Shown here: in pieces, positions 33,071 to 43,646 of the stretch | How positions within the stretch are numbered: position 1 is the first letter of the stretch | How the letters are laid out: each line of letters begins with the position of its first letter | NCBI RefSeq assembly: GCF_023091745.1 | Contig: NC_068912.1 | Location: 62,214,567-62,278,566, forward strand | Origin: Budorcas taxicolor | Taxonomy: Eukaryota > Chordata > Mammalia > Artiodactyla > Bovidae | Length of the DNA: 64,000 bases | Direction: 5' to 3' | Translations under genes and position numbers: made by a program | The notes under the pieces: generated by a model | Databases searched by the model: none | What the model saw: only the letters and a program-made list of their open reading frames with translations | What the model was told of the DNA's origin: nothing

Positions 33071-36000
33071 CTGAAACAGAAAAGGGAGGGGTCCCATTAC
33101 TGTCTCTGTTCCTGATGAGAGGATCCTTACTTCTTTAGAACAAAACTTTTTAATGTCGTTCAGGACAAAGTTGTATTCGAAAGCTAACACTTGCAAAGTG
33201 TCAGGCTTTCCCGCGTTCCCAACTATAAACAGTTGCAATCCCTTAGATAACAGGAACAAGTGTGAAAAAATAATACTGTTTTCTGGGGAGGGAAGAGGGC
33301 ATACAGAATGTTGATTTAACAATTTTGAGGAGACAGTATTTATCAATTGATTTTTGGTCAAATCTCTGACACTCTTACAAAGAAGACTTCACTCCATGCC
33401 CTTGCATAGTTAATGCAAAGCAATTCATTAGTGACATTTACATTTTAAAGTACGAGACTATGGTTTATAAAAATAAAATTAACAGAATTTGTCCTAAACA
33501 ACACTAAATTAAAAGGGAATAAGTCACATACGAAAACTGAAGGCAAATGTACAACATAAACCCACAAAACTGGCAAGCAACTCTTTAAACAACATTCTAA
33601 CATTTCCTTTTTCTGGAGATGAAGTAAAAAAAAAAAATAATGAAAAAATGGACAGACACAAAGATTTCATGTTAAACAAAGATAGCCATCTCTCACACTG
33701 ACTGGACCAGGGGCCCACAAGCACCATCCAACAACACGATAGACAGCAGGTGGAATGACTCACTTTGGACAACTCACATCATGTCTGTCTGCTCAGGCTA
33801 TCTGGCCTAAGAGTAGCTGATATACAAAAAAAAGTAAAATGATTTATTGTAACATGATGAAGAATTTCTAAGCTTCTCAGCAACTTAGTCAGAGCAAGGG
33901 TTCAACAAATTAGATTACCAGCAATAGCAGCCTTTTGCTTTTTCATTGAATATCTCTTATGATTTTGAACTTTTGTTTTGGTACTAATACTCTAATAGCA
34001 ATGGCCCCAGGCTTCTAATGGTCAAAGTTTGCCTGCAGCCCTGCAGTCTGCATCAGTCACAGTGACAGCTTCTAATGAACCAGCAGAATCTACTATACGA
34101 GACTGGCCCACAGACACCATGGGCATGGAGGTTAAACGCAGAAATGTTAGGAGATTTCTTAAATATGGGTCACAGAAATTAAACCAAGAATAAGTATTAA
34201 CTGTGGAATGGGAAAAGGGTGTCAGCCTTGGCTAATATATTTTTATCTCTAAAGGAATGAAAGATTGGATACATCTGTTGAAGATATGAAAAGAGGTTTA
34301 GGAGGAAAAAAATATGATAACATGCTCTTCATATTTTTCTAGACACATAAACATGTAAACTAAGACATCACAGTGCTTCTCAGGCAGATGAAAAAAAAAG
34401 TTTAAGAGAAAATTAAATGGTCTGTACCATGGAAAGTTAGGTTATTCATTCTCAAAATCCTAGAGAAAAAAATCACTTGTCTACAGATAGGTCTGAAAAA
34501 AAAAAGAATGAAATGATGTTATTGAAATGAAACTGACCACTGTGAGGCTGCTGCATTGTATGCAAGGCTTGGAGGAGTTTAGGAAAAAAAAATAATTCTT
34601 GGAAAAAATAGGAAATTTCCCTTTTTAATGCTCACTCCACTTATAAAGCTGCAGCTTATCCTAGAAAACTCATTGTCATGACCAATAAATAACTCATAAT
34701 TACTCAATTATCATTAGCAGAAAATAAGAAAATAGGAGGGATCATATTGTTGACTCATGCTATTTTAAAAATTCTGATCCAACTTCTACATTTGAAAAAT
34801 TGACAATTTGGTTTGTATTATGCTCTGTGGCACATATAACAAAATGAAGTAATGACAGTTCTTTGCAAGGCTTCCTTCAGCCTGGTTGACATGATTCACT
34901 AGCTTTATAAATTCATATATGTGCCACAAATTTTAGAAGATCTATTACTAGGAAACATCTGATGTTTTAAATTACAGTGACACAGGGATCAGTTACTAGC
35001 ATTTGTTTCCTCCATAGAGGTATGATCTTGTCATTTTTCTTTCTTTGTATTGTTGTTTAATAAATATAAGAATATATACTGGATAATCCAAAAAGTGTTT
35101 TCTATGATATACTGCAGATCTAAGCACATCTTTGGCTGGTTTTGAAGAGGCAACTTTTTCTGCCCAAGTTCAGGTAATTCACTGGAAGACTTTCCACAGC
35201 CTGTAGCAAGATTACTGTGGGAATGCAGAAATGATAAGTCAATTATTCAGCATTTGGGTTGACAGCACCTCAGGCTTTAAGAAGCAAATTATTTCAGCAT
35301 TGCATGTACTTAAGTATGAACAGCATTTGCTACAGACCTCTATTACTGACAAAAGGCAGTACATGTAAATGTACTGTTTGAATTTGGAAACATGTGAGTT
35401 GCAAATTGTGAACCACTTGCCCGCTGAGTCTACTTCATGACTGCTACTTATGTTTTAATTGTGCCGGTTAAAAATCATGCTGAAAAAATTTACATTTGAT
35501 AGGCAAAGTTAAGTTTTACTCCCATACTTGTCTCTCTGTAGGTTGCTAGAGGAAAGCATAAGGAAAGTAAGAAAAACAAGAGAATGAAAAGAGAAGCTGC
35601 AGTTACGTTAAAAAAGAATTTCAAGAAAAAAATGGAAACGAAGTTCTGTGTTTAATTTAGTGACAAATATCCATTACAAATAAATATTTTATGCTAATAG
35701 TAATTATGTAATAACTTTCACCAAAATCTTGCAAATTCTGTTAATATTAAATATATTTTTAAAATTAATAAGCTATTAGAAAACATAATAAAATACAGGA
35801 TGGGTTAGTGACAATCTCTCCTCCTCCCCCCAAAATAACTACAGATAGAAACTAACTAATATTAACTTTATTCTCAAAGTTTTTTAAGAAAAAAAGAAAA
35901 ACTACCATAAAGCTGCACTATACTATAGTTTGGTTAGATTGATAATGCTGGATGCAGTTTTCTATACCTAGGCATCCAAATTATCTTTATTAGCTAAGTC

Positions 36001-36389
36001 ATGCCAGAAACAAACTCTCTCAGCAAGCTTTAGAGTCAACTGAATAGTATATATTACATAGATAGGATACCTCTAAATGATATAAATCTTGAAGATGGGC
36101 TCTCGGACCATGTGATGTCAGTCCTGTAATAATATATTAAGATTTATGCCACCTGTGTCAAAAACATGGATAATTATTTGTAAATACTATCACGACTGAA
36201 TTTTCACTATACTATAATATAGTGCAGTTTTAGAAGCCTGGCATGGGCAATACCATAATTCTTTATAACTGAGAAATTAAGGATATAATAATAAATATAT
36301 GGCAACTTGAGTATTCTAGAAAAAGGGTAAAGATCAGAGCTCTGTTTAGCAGCAAAGAAAGGTAGTTGTATTCGTAAGTATAAGCACAC
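33071..36389 (-). other. ADGRL2: ADGRL2 intron (3.3 kb)
   Basis: No lineage-specific repeat and no further exon recognised. An 82-aa frame at 33524-33772 lacks receptor similarity and usable flanking splice sites. Confidence 0.6.
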
Positions 36390-36518
36390 CTGGTGAGTTA
36401 AACACAGGAGCTGAAGGGGCATTACATACAACTGTTTCAGCGAGCAATGTGTTATAGGGGTTGTTAGTGCCGTGGGGTCGAAGAAGAGGGTTTGTTAGTA
36501 GGTAATTGCCAGTCATTC
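36390..36518 (-). CDS. ADGRL2: ADGRL2 exon: cytoplasmic tail cassette (129 nt)
   Basis: This 129-nt exon starts and ends in the same phase. It encodes residues 513-554 plus split codons: [20 protein letters not shown], then [22 protein letters not shown]. The acceptor is GCTTTAG|GAATGA and the donor CCAG|GTGTGC, a weaker donor than the others in the gene. Because the split glycine codon (G|GA) is the same at both ends, skipping fuses TLNQG to HSLNNAR cleanly. It is therefore a good candidate cassette exon. Confidence 0.95.
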
Positions 36519-38196
36519 CTAAAGCAAAGAAACAGAAAAAAATACATCAGTTCTCTTGTTTTAGTGTTACAGTTGCAGTAAAGTACTTTTTGTATTCATC
36601 AAGGGTAGTGGATAAGTTGGCAAAGGAAAATCTGCTGAAATTCTCTGACTGTATTTGAACTACTAATTTGAAGGAGAAAGGGGAGAGGAAAGTTAAATTT
36701 CAGTAATTCACAGGTGCTTTGTAAGTCCCTCAAGTAAACACCTGCTGAGGATGACATTTACTAATTTATACAAAATCACTGTTAAACAAAAATGGCAATT
36801 AAATGCACAGAGATCAACATTATGTTTCGAGATGTTACTGCGTAATATTAAAAACCTAACCACTGAAGCCCAGAAGAGGGAATCTCAGACTTTCAGGATT
36901 TACAGGTGTGGGATTATCCCTCATGAAAACATCTGTGTTAATACCAACTTTGACACAAGCAGGAGGAAAAACAACTTTCACAAACACGTAAAAAGTATGA
37001 CGCATTGCACCAAGCTTCTCTTAGTAAAGGCAAGAGCACACATGCTGAGGGGAAAAAAAGAGACTGCGTACAATGAATTATTAGACCATTCACCGATTCT
37101 ATGTAACAAGACTTTTCCTTCTATGATCTTATTTGCCAGGTTTCAAAAATGAATCATTGAATAATTCATTTCCTTTTTGATAGTCATCTTAACAGAATTA
37201 GGTAAAACATCAGAGCAATGGAATAAACACACATTTCACTCATTCTAATTGACAAATTACAAACCTTTCAATACTTATCAAACATATGTTTTGCATAGCT
37301 AATGCAATTTAGCTAAAAATATTTTAAAATTCAAGTTGGTTTTGATGCCATACATATGCTTTTTTCATTTTAAAACAATCTCATCAGAACAATGCCAACA
37401 ATGAAAAACGTCTTTAATATTTCATTGTGAAAAAATATTTTACATTATAACACTACATCAAAACTGAAATTACTTGATAAATTACCTCTCTAAGAAAATA
37501 TAAAATATGATTTTTTTCATAATATACTGAAATTTACTAAGCTTGTACTCAGGAATATGTGTCTGTAGATGCACTTGTGTCCTTATCTTGCTAAGTTATT
37601 TTATTTGCCATATTAATTTAAGTTAGAATTATACTAATTATGTGATAAGGGTATAATTGTAGACACATTAAAAATAACAATTCAAATGTAAAAATTACTT
37701 CATAAGTTCTCATGTATTTTAATTATTTATGAAGAGTTACTATGTTTTTAACATTTACCTTTTGAAAGAAACATAAAAACAAGAATTTTACAAATAAGAT
37801 TTTTTACTACAAAACTGGCACTGTTTAATGTGAGCAGTAGTTATTCTAATTATATTTTTTAAGAAGAAAATTTTCATAAATGTACATTTAGAAAGGAATA
37901 ATTTGTATCCCTAGGAACATATTTTAATCTGTGGCAAAGTATGTTCTCAAAATTACGTTTTCCAGCCTTACTCTATTAATGTGGAGTTTGAAATTCTACT
38001 TTTTGCATTACATTATTGAATAGAAAGAATTTATATGTACTTTAATAAAGGATAAAAGATGACTCAACAGGTTTAAGAAAGAGCTTATGATATAAACTCA
38101 TTTGAGAGAAGAAGTCAGTGTTTCCTCTAGAATTATTGTAAATTGGCAAAAGGCACAAAATTTATATAGTAAACTCAAATTTTCCTAGTAACTGAC
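36519..38196 (-). other. ADGRL2: ADGRL2 intron (1.7 kb)
   Basis: Repeat-free. It includes an antisense 133-aa open frame at 36751-37152, not called as a gene. Confidence 0.6.
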
Positions 38197-38293
38197 CTTG
38201 ATTAAGTGTTGAAGTGCTATTGATGTCACCTGAGATAAAAGAAGATTCAGATTGTTTTCTCACAGTGTCATTCCACATCCTTCTTATACGACT
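38197..38293 (-). CDS. ADGRL2: ADGRL2 exon: cytoplasmic tail, [11 protein letters not shown] segment
   Basis: This 97-nt exon encodes residues 480-511 plus one base: [20 protein letters not shown] followed by [12 protein letters not shown]. This block is strongly conserved across latrophilins, as I recall. The acceptor is TTAATAG|AGTCGT, a weak polypyrimidine context, and the donor CAAG|GTCAGT. Its length is not a multiple of three, so skipping it would change the reading frame of the rest of the tail. Confidence 0.95.
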
Positions 38294-38844
38294 CTATTAA
38301 CATAAAATAGCAAGACACACGTTATGTTAGCTTTCCGAAGCTTACCTTACATTAAAGAAACACAAAGATTTACCTTAAACAATCTGTGCAGGACTATCTT
38401 TTGACTTAAAAAAAAAAAATGTGTATTGATCCTGTTCTTAAACTAAGGAAGTCTATACTGCTGTGTTTCTTCTTTATTAACGAGTATTTAATCTTCTAAT
38501 TTTAAAGAAATTTTCAATTATCGTCTTTGTTTAAAGTGGAGATGATGGTTGACTAACAAATGTTTATTGAATGCTCCCTGAGTCCTGTATTACGTGAGCT
38601 TAGGATATCAAACTATTGTGACGTACTTCTTAAAGAAGTATACCTCTCGAAAAAGGATGTTTATACCTAAAGAAACATCTTGCAGAAATACTTAAGAAAA
38701 TATTAAAACCAAAAAACTAAGAAGGCAAGTATCTGCTACCTAGATATTATACTGAGAAGACAATTAGTGCATCTGAACAGAACATGTCTCAGAAGGCATT
38801 CTATAAAGAAGGTTAATTAAAGATGCTGTCAAAGTCTTTGTTAC

Positions 38845-38973
38845 CTGTGTGCCAGAGGAATAGCGAGCACTGGTTCTGGTGGTGGATGCCTTCACTGAGC
38901 TGTGGGGACTCTCAGTCGGGAGGCCGCTGCAGCAATATGAATGTCTGAAGCACTTGCCATATTCTTTTCGTAC
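38845..38973 (-). CDS. ADGRL2: ADGRL2 exon: proximal cytoplasmic tail
   Basis: This 129-nt, phase 0-0 exon encodes residues 437-479, beginning VRKEYGKCFRHSYCCSGLPT and ending ARYSSGTQ. It holds a basic membrane-proximal stretch, a CC pair that could be palmitoylated (inference), and a Ser/Thr-rich segment suited to phosphorylation. The acceptor is CATGCAG|GTACGA and the donor CACACAG|GTAACA. As a multiple of three it could be skipped without a frameshift, though no direct sign of that is seen. Confidence 0.95.
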
Positions 38974-41571
38974 CTGCATGGAATAACCGCGAGACCAAGG
39001 GATCAATATAAACATACCTGCTCCTCTTGCTCTCTAATTAAATGAGCAGAGGAGATGAAAAGTTCCACTAACCCTTTTCCGTGGAGATTACAAAATCAAA
39101 TTCAATTGAATTGGTAATCGGAAAAACACCTCTGTCCACTAGACAGTCCAGTAGGATTTTAAAGTGTGATATAATATGTAGAAATATGCTTTCTACCCTG
39201 TTATTATAGTGCAAATGTTATTAATTAATACAATGGTAATATTTTAAAAGCCTTATTCTAGCAATAGCCTTAGTCACCCCAATTTTCTATCTCATGCCAA
39301 GAAAATAGGATAAAAATTTAGTATTTTCCTTGCTTAATTACATTTAACCACTTGTAATTCAGTCATTTAAGTTTCATATGCTTTATGTCCTCTTAGGTAG
39401 GTCAATACATAAACTTCTTTAACTGGATTGCACAGTGTTGTGGGTAACTTCTTTATAATGAAAGACTACATTGGAACAAGAATAAAGAGGAAATAATGTC
39501 CTTTGATACATATGCCATTAATTAGGATGGAATGTTTTCTTCATTTTCTGATGTGTCTAGCTCTAACACTTAGTGTAGAGAGTCTAAGATGCTTATTCAC
39601 TTCATTAGCACATAAGGGAACTATTTATGCAATTTCCATTCACATTAATGAGTTACCCACGTAATTTCCCTTTCCCCTTGAAGCTTGGATATATGAATAG
39701 ATAGAAAAGTTCTTAGGCCTAAATGAAAGATTACACTTTAAAAAGTGGAGTCCAAGCAATACTAAATAATAGGGCCCCAATTAGGTCGTCAAGAATTGGG
39801 AGGAGTGGGGGATATTTCTGGATTCTATGCAGCTGTATTTTGGCATACAAATATGCTTCATGTAGCTAAGAGCCAGACTTTGAAATTATAAGAAGGAAGG
39901 ATGAAAGGCTGCACATGAAATTATTTTTTTCTAGTAGGTTTCAAGAAACACTCAAAGCCCCCTGACAACTTTCCACACCCCTTCCCTGCAGATCATAGTT
40001 CTATGAGCACTATCACTGCAAAGACCAAAACTCTTGACACTTATTACTTGGGAAATTAGAGAATTAAAGTCACTAATGACCTTTTAAATCTAAGTGCACT
40101 TGCATTTTCATTATCTTAGCTTTATTTAATTATAGCTATTAGAACAAATAACAATGTGGTTGAACTTTCAAAGTATTTCCTTTGTCTAAATATACACTCA
40201 AGCAGTTAGAACCATGATTTTAACTAAATCATCTTATATTATGTTCTAACAACTCATCATGGCAATATCCAATACAACGTATCCAAGACTAAGTAGAACT
40301 TGTTCAAATGAAGTGTAACACAATAACTTAAAGAGATAATTGTTAATTAACAAGCACAGCAAAATTTCTGCAAAATTAATACATAAACCCTATGAGGAAA
40401 TAATGACAATATCATTCTTTTTCTAAGTTTATACTTTATCAAAAACATCTGACAGAAGTTATGAATATGTGATCATCTGCATGTATATAACCTGCTCATC
40501 TATGTAGAAAATATATAAAAGCCAAAGTAATTACAAGGTCATACCTGTATAATGTTTAGCAAGTTAAAGTTCAGTGTTATTAAATAAGACATGATACATC
40601 AAAAATTTTTGCACTTTTAATGGCTATTAACTGCTCTGAAATGCTATATAACCAAGACAATGGCAATCACAACGGTATTTTATCCAAATAATACCCTCTG
40701 GTGCTGGTTTTGCCTAATGCCTATATTGCTATGAATGTATATTATCTGTCAGTATTGCACATTCCACTGTCATTATCTCAAAATTATAGCTTATTCAGAA
40801 CTGATAGAAGTAACAACACTATCATCTTGTCAGGACTGAAAACTTAATAGTTTTCACTTTCACAATTCTATTTCTCCGTTCAATTTAGTGACCAACTAAT
40901 AATAACAGAATAAAAAGACTACATTAGATATGCAGATGGGGAAAGGATGATACCTAGTGAAAGCCATGGAAATTTTAAACTTAAATGGCAGCTAGTTTAT
41001 TCTATTAGGTTTACATCTTACAATAGATTAAAATTTTTCACCTGCAACTTTAATTTTTGAATCACTTTTGAGGATTCCACTTAAGATTAAATCAGGACAA
41101 AATAGTAAGATGTGAAATATGAAATTATTGGGTTTTAAATTCTTTTAAAATTACTCAAAAGGAAACATTAATATTCATATTTATATATCTTATGCTTTTA
41201 AAATTTACACTATTTAACCTTATACTCAATTTTTATTTTGAACTACTGCATTCCTTATATTGAGAAGGAACAAGATTATTTAAATTTTTCTTTATCTTGT
41301 ATACCCTCTGCACAAAGCATTTTTGTATACTTCAAAGAAAAAATCTTACAAGTATCTAGTTTATAATATTGCCCAATTGAGATTCAAGAGATGACTGGTG
41401 TTGACATATTTTATATGTGAAGCCTGAACCTCCTGACTTGCATTACAATTAATTTATGAGTAAAATATAATGCTATTAATAATGTGCCAGTGGTAACTTA
41501 AAATCTCTATTAAATGTATTATTTTCAAATCAAAGAACAAGTAAGCAGAGCCTCCAAGTGTTTTCACTTAC
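38974..41571 (-). other. ADGRL2: ADGRL2 intron (2.6 kb)
   Basis: AT-rich, with no recognisable repeat or extra exon. Confidence 0.6.
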
Positions 41572-41740
41572 TTTCTTTTGGAGGGCACAGTGAAAGATGA
41601 AAATGAACACTCCCTGGAAAGCATTAAAGATGGTGAAGAGATATGCCATCACAATAGTCTCCTCATTAATAAAAAGCAACCCAAATGACCAGGTTAGGCC
41701 AAGAAGACATAGAAGAGCAAATGCGCCAAGCACCCAAGAC
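41572..41740 (-). CDS. ADGRL2: ADGRL2 exon: TM6, ECL3 and TM7
   Basis: This 169-nt exon encodes residues 381-436. Helix 6 is SWVLGAFALLCLLGLTWSFG, extracellular loop 3 contains INEET, and helix 7 is around IVMAYLFTIFNAFQGVFIF. The exon ends IFHCALQKK at the membrane face. The acceptor is TTTTTTCAG|GTCTTGG and the donor AAGAAA|GTAAGT. Its first base completes a codon with either the loop-3 exon or the microexon. The next exon starts in phase 0. Confidence 0.97.
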
Positions 41741-42707
41741 CTGAAAAAATAAAGTGAATTTTATTAACAGATTCAATGAGTGAACAACACATATCACACT
41801 TAAATATTAGCATATCATTAGTAGCAGTTGACTTTCTCTATGTTCATATTCAAATTCAACAGCGTTTTGGCTTTAACCTTTCATTGATTAAAGAAAGAAC
41901 AATAGCATTTAGTACTGCAGTCTCCAGTGAAAACAGCAACAGCAGGTATGACCTTTTCTTATTCAGAATAAGTAAGTATGAAAACTATATTAAAATACAA
42001 GGTATAAATTAACCCCCATGACTTTATTGTCTTTTATGTGCATTGTGATAAAAGAAATTAAGGAGTCCTTAATTAGTTTACTCCTATATTTTTATTCCTG
42101 TGGTGCACTCATGACACTGAATAATGTGATACACACAGAAAGGTTAAATGGCAGATAATCACTTAACACCTGAACTTCAGATTCTAGGAAACTAATCTTA
42201 AGTGAACCTAAGGTTTTATAACTAAAGCATGAAGAAGCCTAGCTGAAATGGGACAAAAACATGAGAACAACTTCAAAATAAAATAATTTTGGAGAGATTT
42301 CATCATGAATAGCTTAAGGAGAAAAGAACTGTAGAAAACTAGGACGGAATGAGAGGATTTAAAGTCAGTGCATTCCATGTCTAACTAATGATCTTACTTG
42401 ATAAATGGCTTATTATCTTCATAGCTAGAAAGCATTATAAGCAGAAAAGAGAAACAAAATTATTAGACAGAATTAAAATAGAAAGTAATAAGAAAGCATT
42501 TATATATTTTATAAAATTAGTCAAAATTAAGAAAGTCAAAATGCAGAGGCAAGCAATTAAAAAATAAAGGCATATTATAGTTTAAAATACTCTAGCAAAT
42601 AAGATATTCCAAAATAATTATAAAAATTAAGGGCAATTCATGATATTGACGGATTTGTAAAAATATAAGTCATGCCATAAATTTGTTAATGTAGGATTCT
42701 ACCTTAC

Positions 42708-42752
42708 CCAGGTAAGTCCGTATTATAGTAGCCATCACAAACACGGTAATTA
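42708..42752 (-). CDS. ADGRL2: ADGRL2 45-nt cassette microexon in intracellular loop 3
   Basis: A 45-nt exon with acceptor TACACCAG|TAATTA and donor CCTGG|GTAAGG. With its flanks it encodes NNYRVCDGYYNTDLPG and leads into SWVLGAF of TM6. Inclusion adds 15 residues to intracellular loop 3; skipping joins LENIK directly to SWVLG, which is the form I remember for latrophilin paralogues. The insert brings one cysteine and three tyrosines into the G-protein-facing loop. Splice sites are consensus, so inclusion is plausible, and the exon is short enough for tissue-specific (neuronal) microexon control. That regulation is inferred, not seen. Confidence 0.85.
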
Positions 42753-43554
42753 CTGGTGTAGATGAGAAGACAGAAAGAGGAAAAGGAAGAAAAGAGAGAG
42801 ATGCTAAAGATTAGCTCTCTCTCTGACCATGCAACATGCAATGAAGCTGGCACTAACCTATCTAAAACATCTAATAAAAAAAATTACCTTTACTATAAGA
42901 TCTGCCATTTTTAACATTTAAAATATTTTCTACACCCCATTGTAACCAACTTGAACAATATCGCCTCAGATTTTAAATTAACTCATATTTTAAAATATAA
43001 CTGAAAATGCTATCAACTTTTTTCAACAGCTATTGATTTTTTCTCATTAGACAGCACTTTTCCCATTGATATTTCCGTTTTTTTCAACCCTGAATTAAAG
43101 TAAACATTTATTTAATTATCATGAAAGCAACAGATAATCTCCAAGTTAACAATAGTAATGGAGAAAATTCTCTTAGGAAAACAGGATTAGAAGTAGAAAC
43201 TGCTCAGAATCCTTAAATCAAAAAGTCATTTAACAAAACAAACTTAATATAATCGTATCAGTCATGCAAACAGGAACATCATTTTGAACTGCATTTTAAA
43301 TTTAAATGGGATTGCTAGTTTATGGAATTTCCATTAAGGTACTAAAACAGTTTTTTGGCTCTAGATCATGACAGAAATTATTATCTAATTTCTGACCAAT
43401 GTCTGTGACATGGTAACAGTGAGGTTCAACCTTGATCAATAAAATTTCATTCTGAATAATTTCTACAGTTGAAAGATGGTATTCATGAATTTGCTGTGGG
43501 GAATATCTTTCACTCAGTTTGTCAAGCACTAAAATTAAAATACAAAATACTTAC

Positions 43555-43646
43555 TTAATGTTTTCCAACCTGCTAGAATCTGGTTTTAATGTGTTTGAGT
43601 GCTTCACCATTTTGCATAATGTGATCACCAGAAAAATAATATTTAG
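43555..43646 (-). CDS. ADGRL2: ADGRL2 exon: end of TM5 and intracellular loop 3
   Basis: This 92-nt exon encodes residues 335-364 plus the two bases AA of codon 365. The reading is [20 protein letters not shown] followed by [10 protein letters not shown]. It closes TM5 and supplies intracellular loop 3, the main G-protein contact. The acceptor is GTAACAG|CTAAAT and the donor ATTAA|GTAAGT. The trailing AA can be completed in two ways: by T of the 45-nt exon (Asn), or by G of the TM6 exon (Lys) if the 45-nt exon is skipped. Both keep the frame. Confidence 0.96.

Noticed and set aside
43320..43529. 69-aa minus-strand frame just downstream of the loop-3 exon
   Set aside because: It lies in the intron without usable splice sites, and the loop-3 exon joins the microexon or TM6 exon correctly without it.
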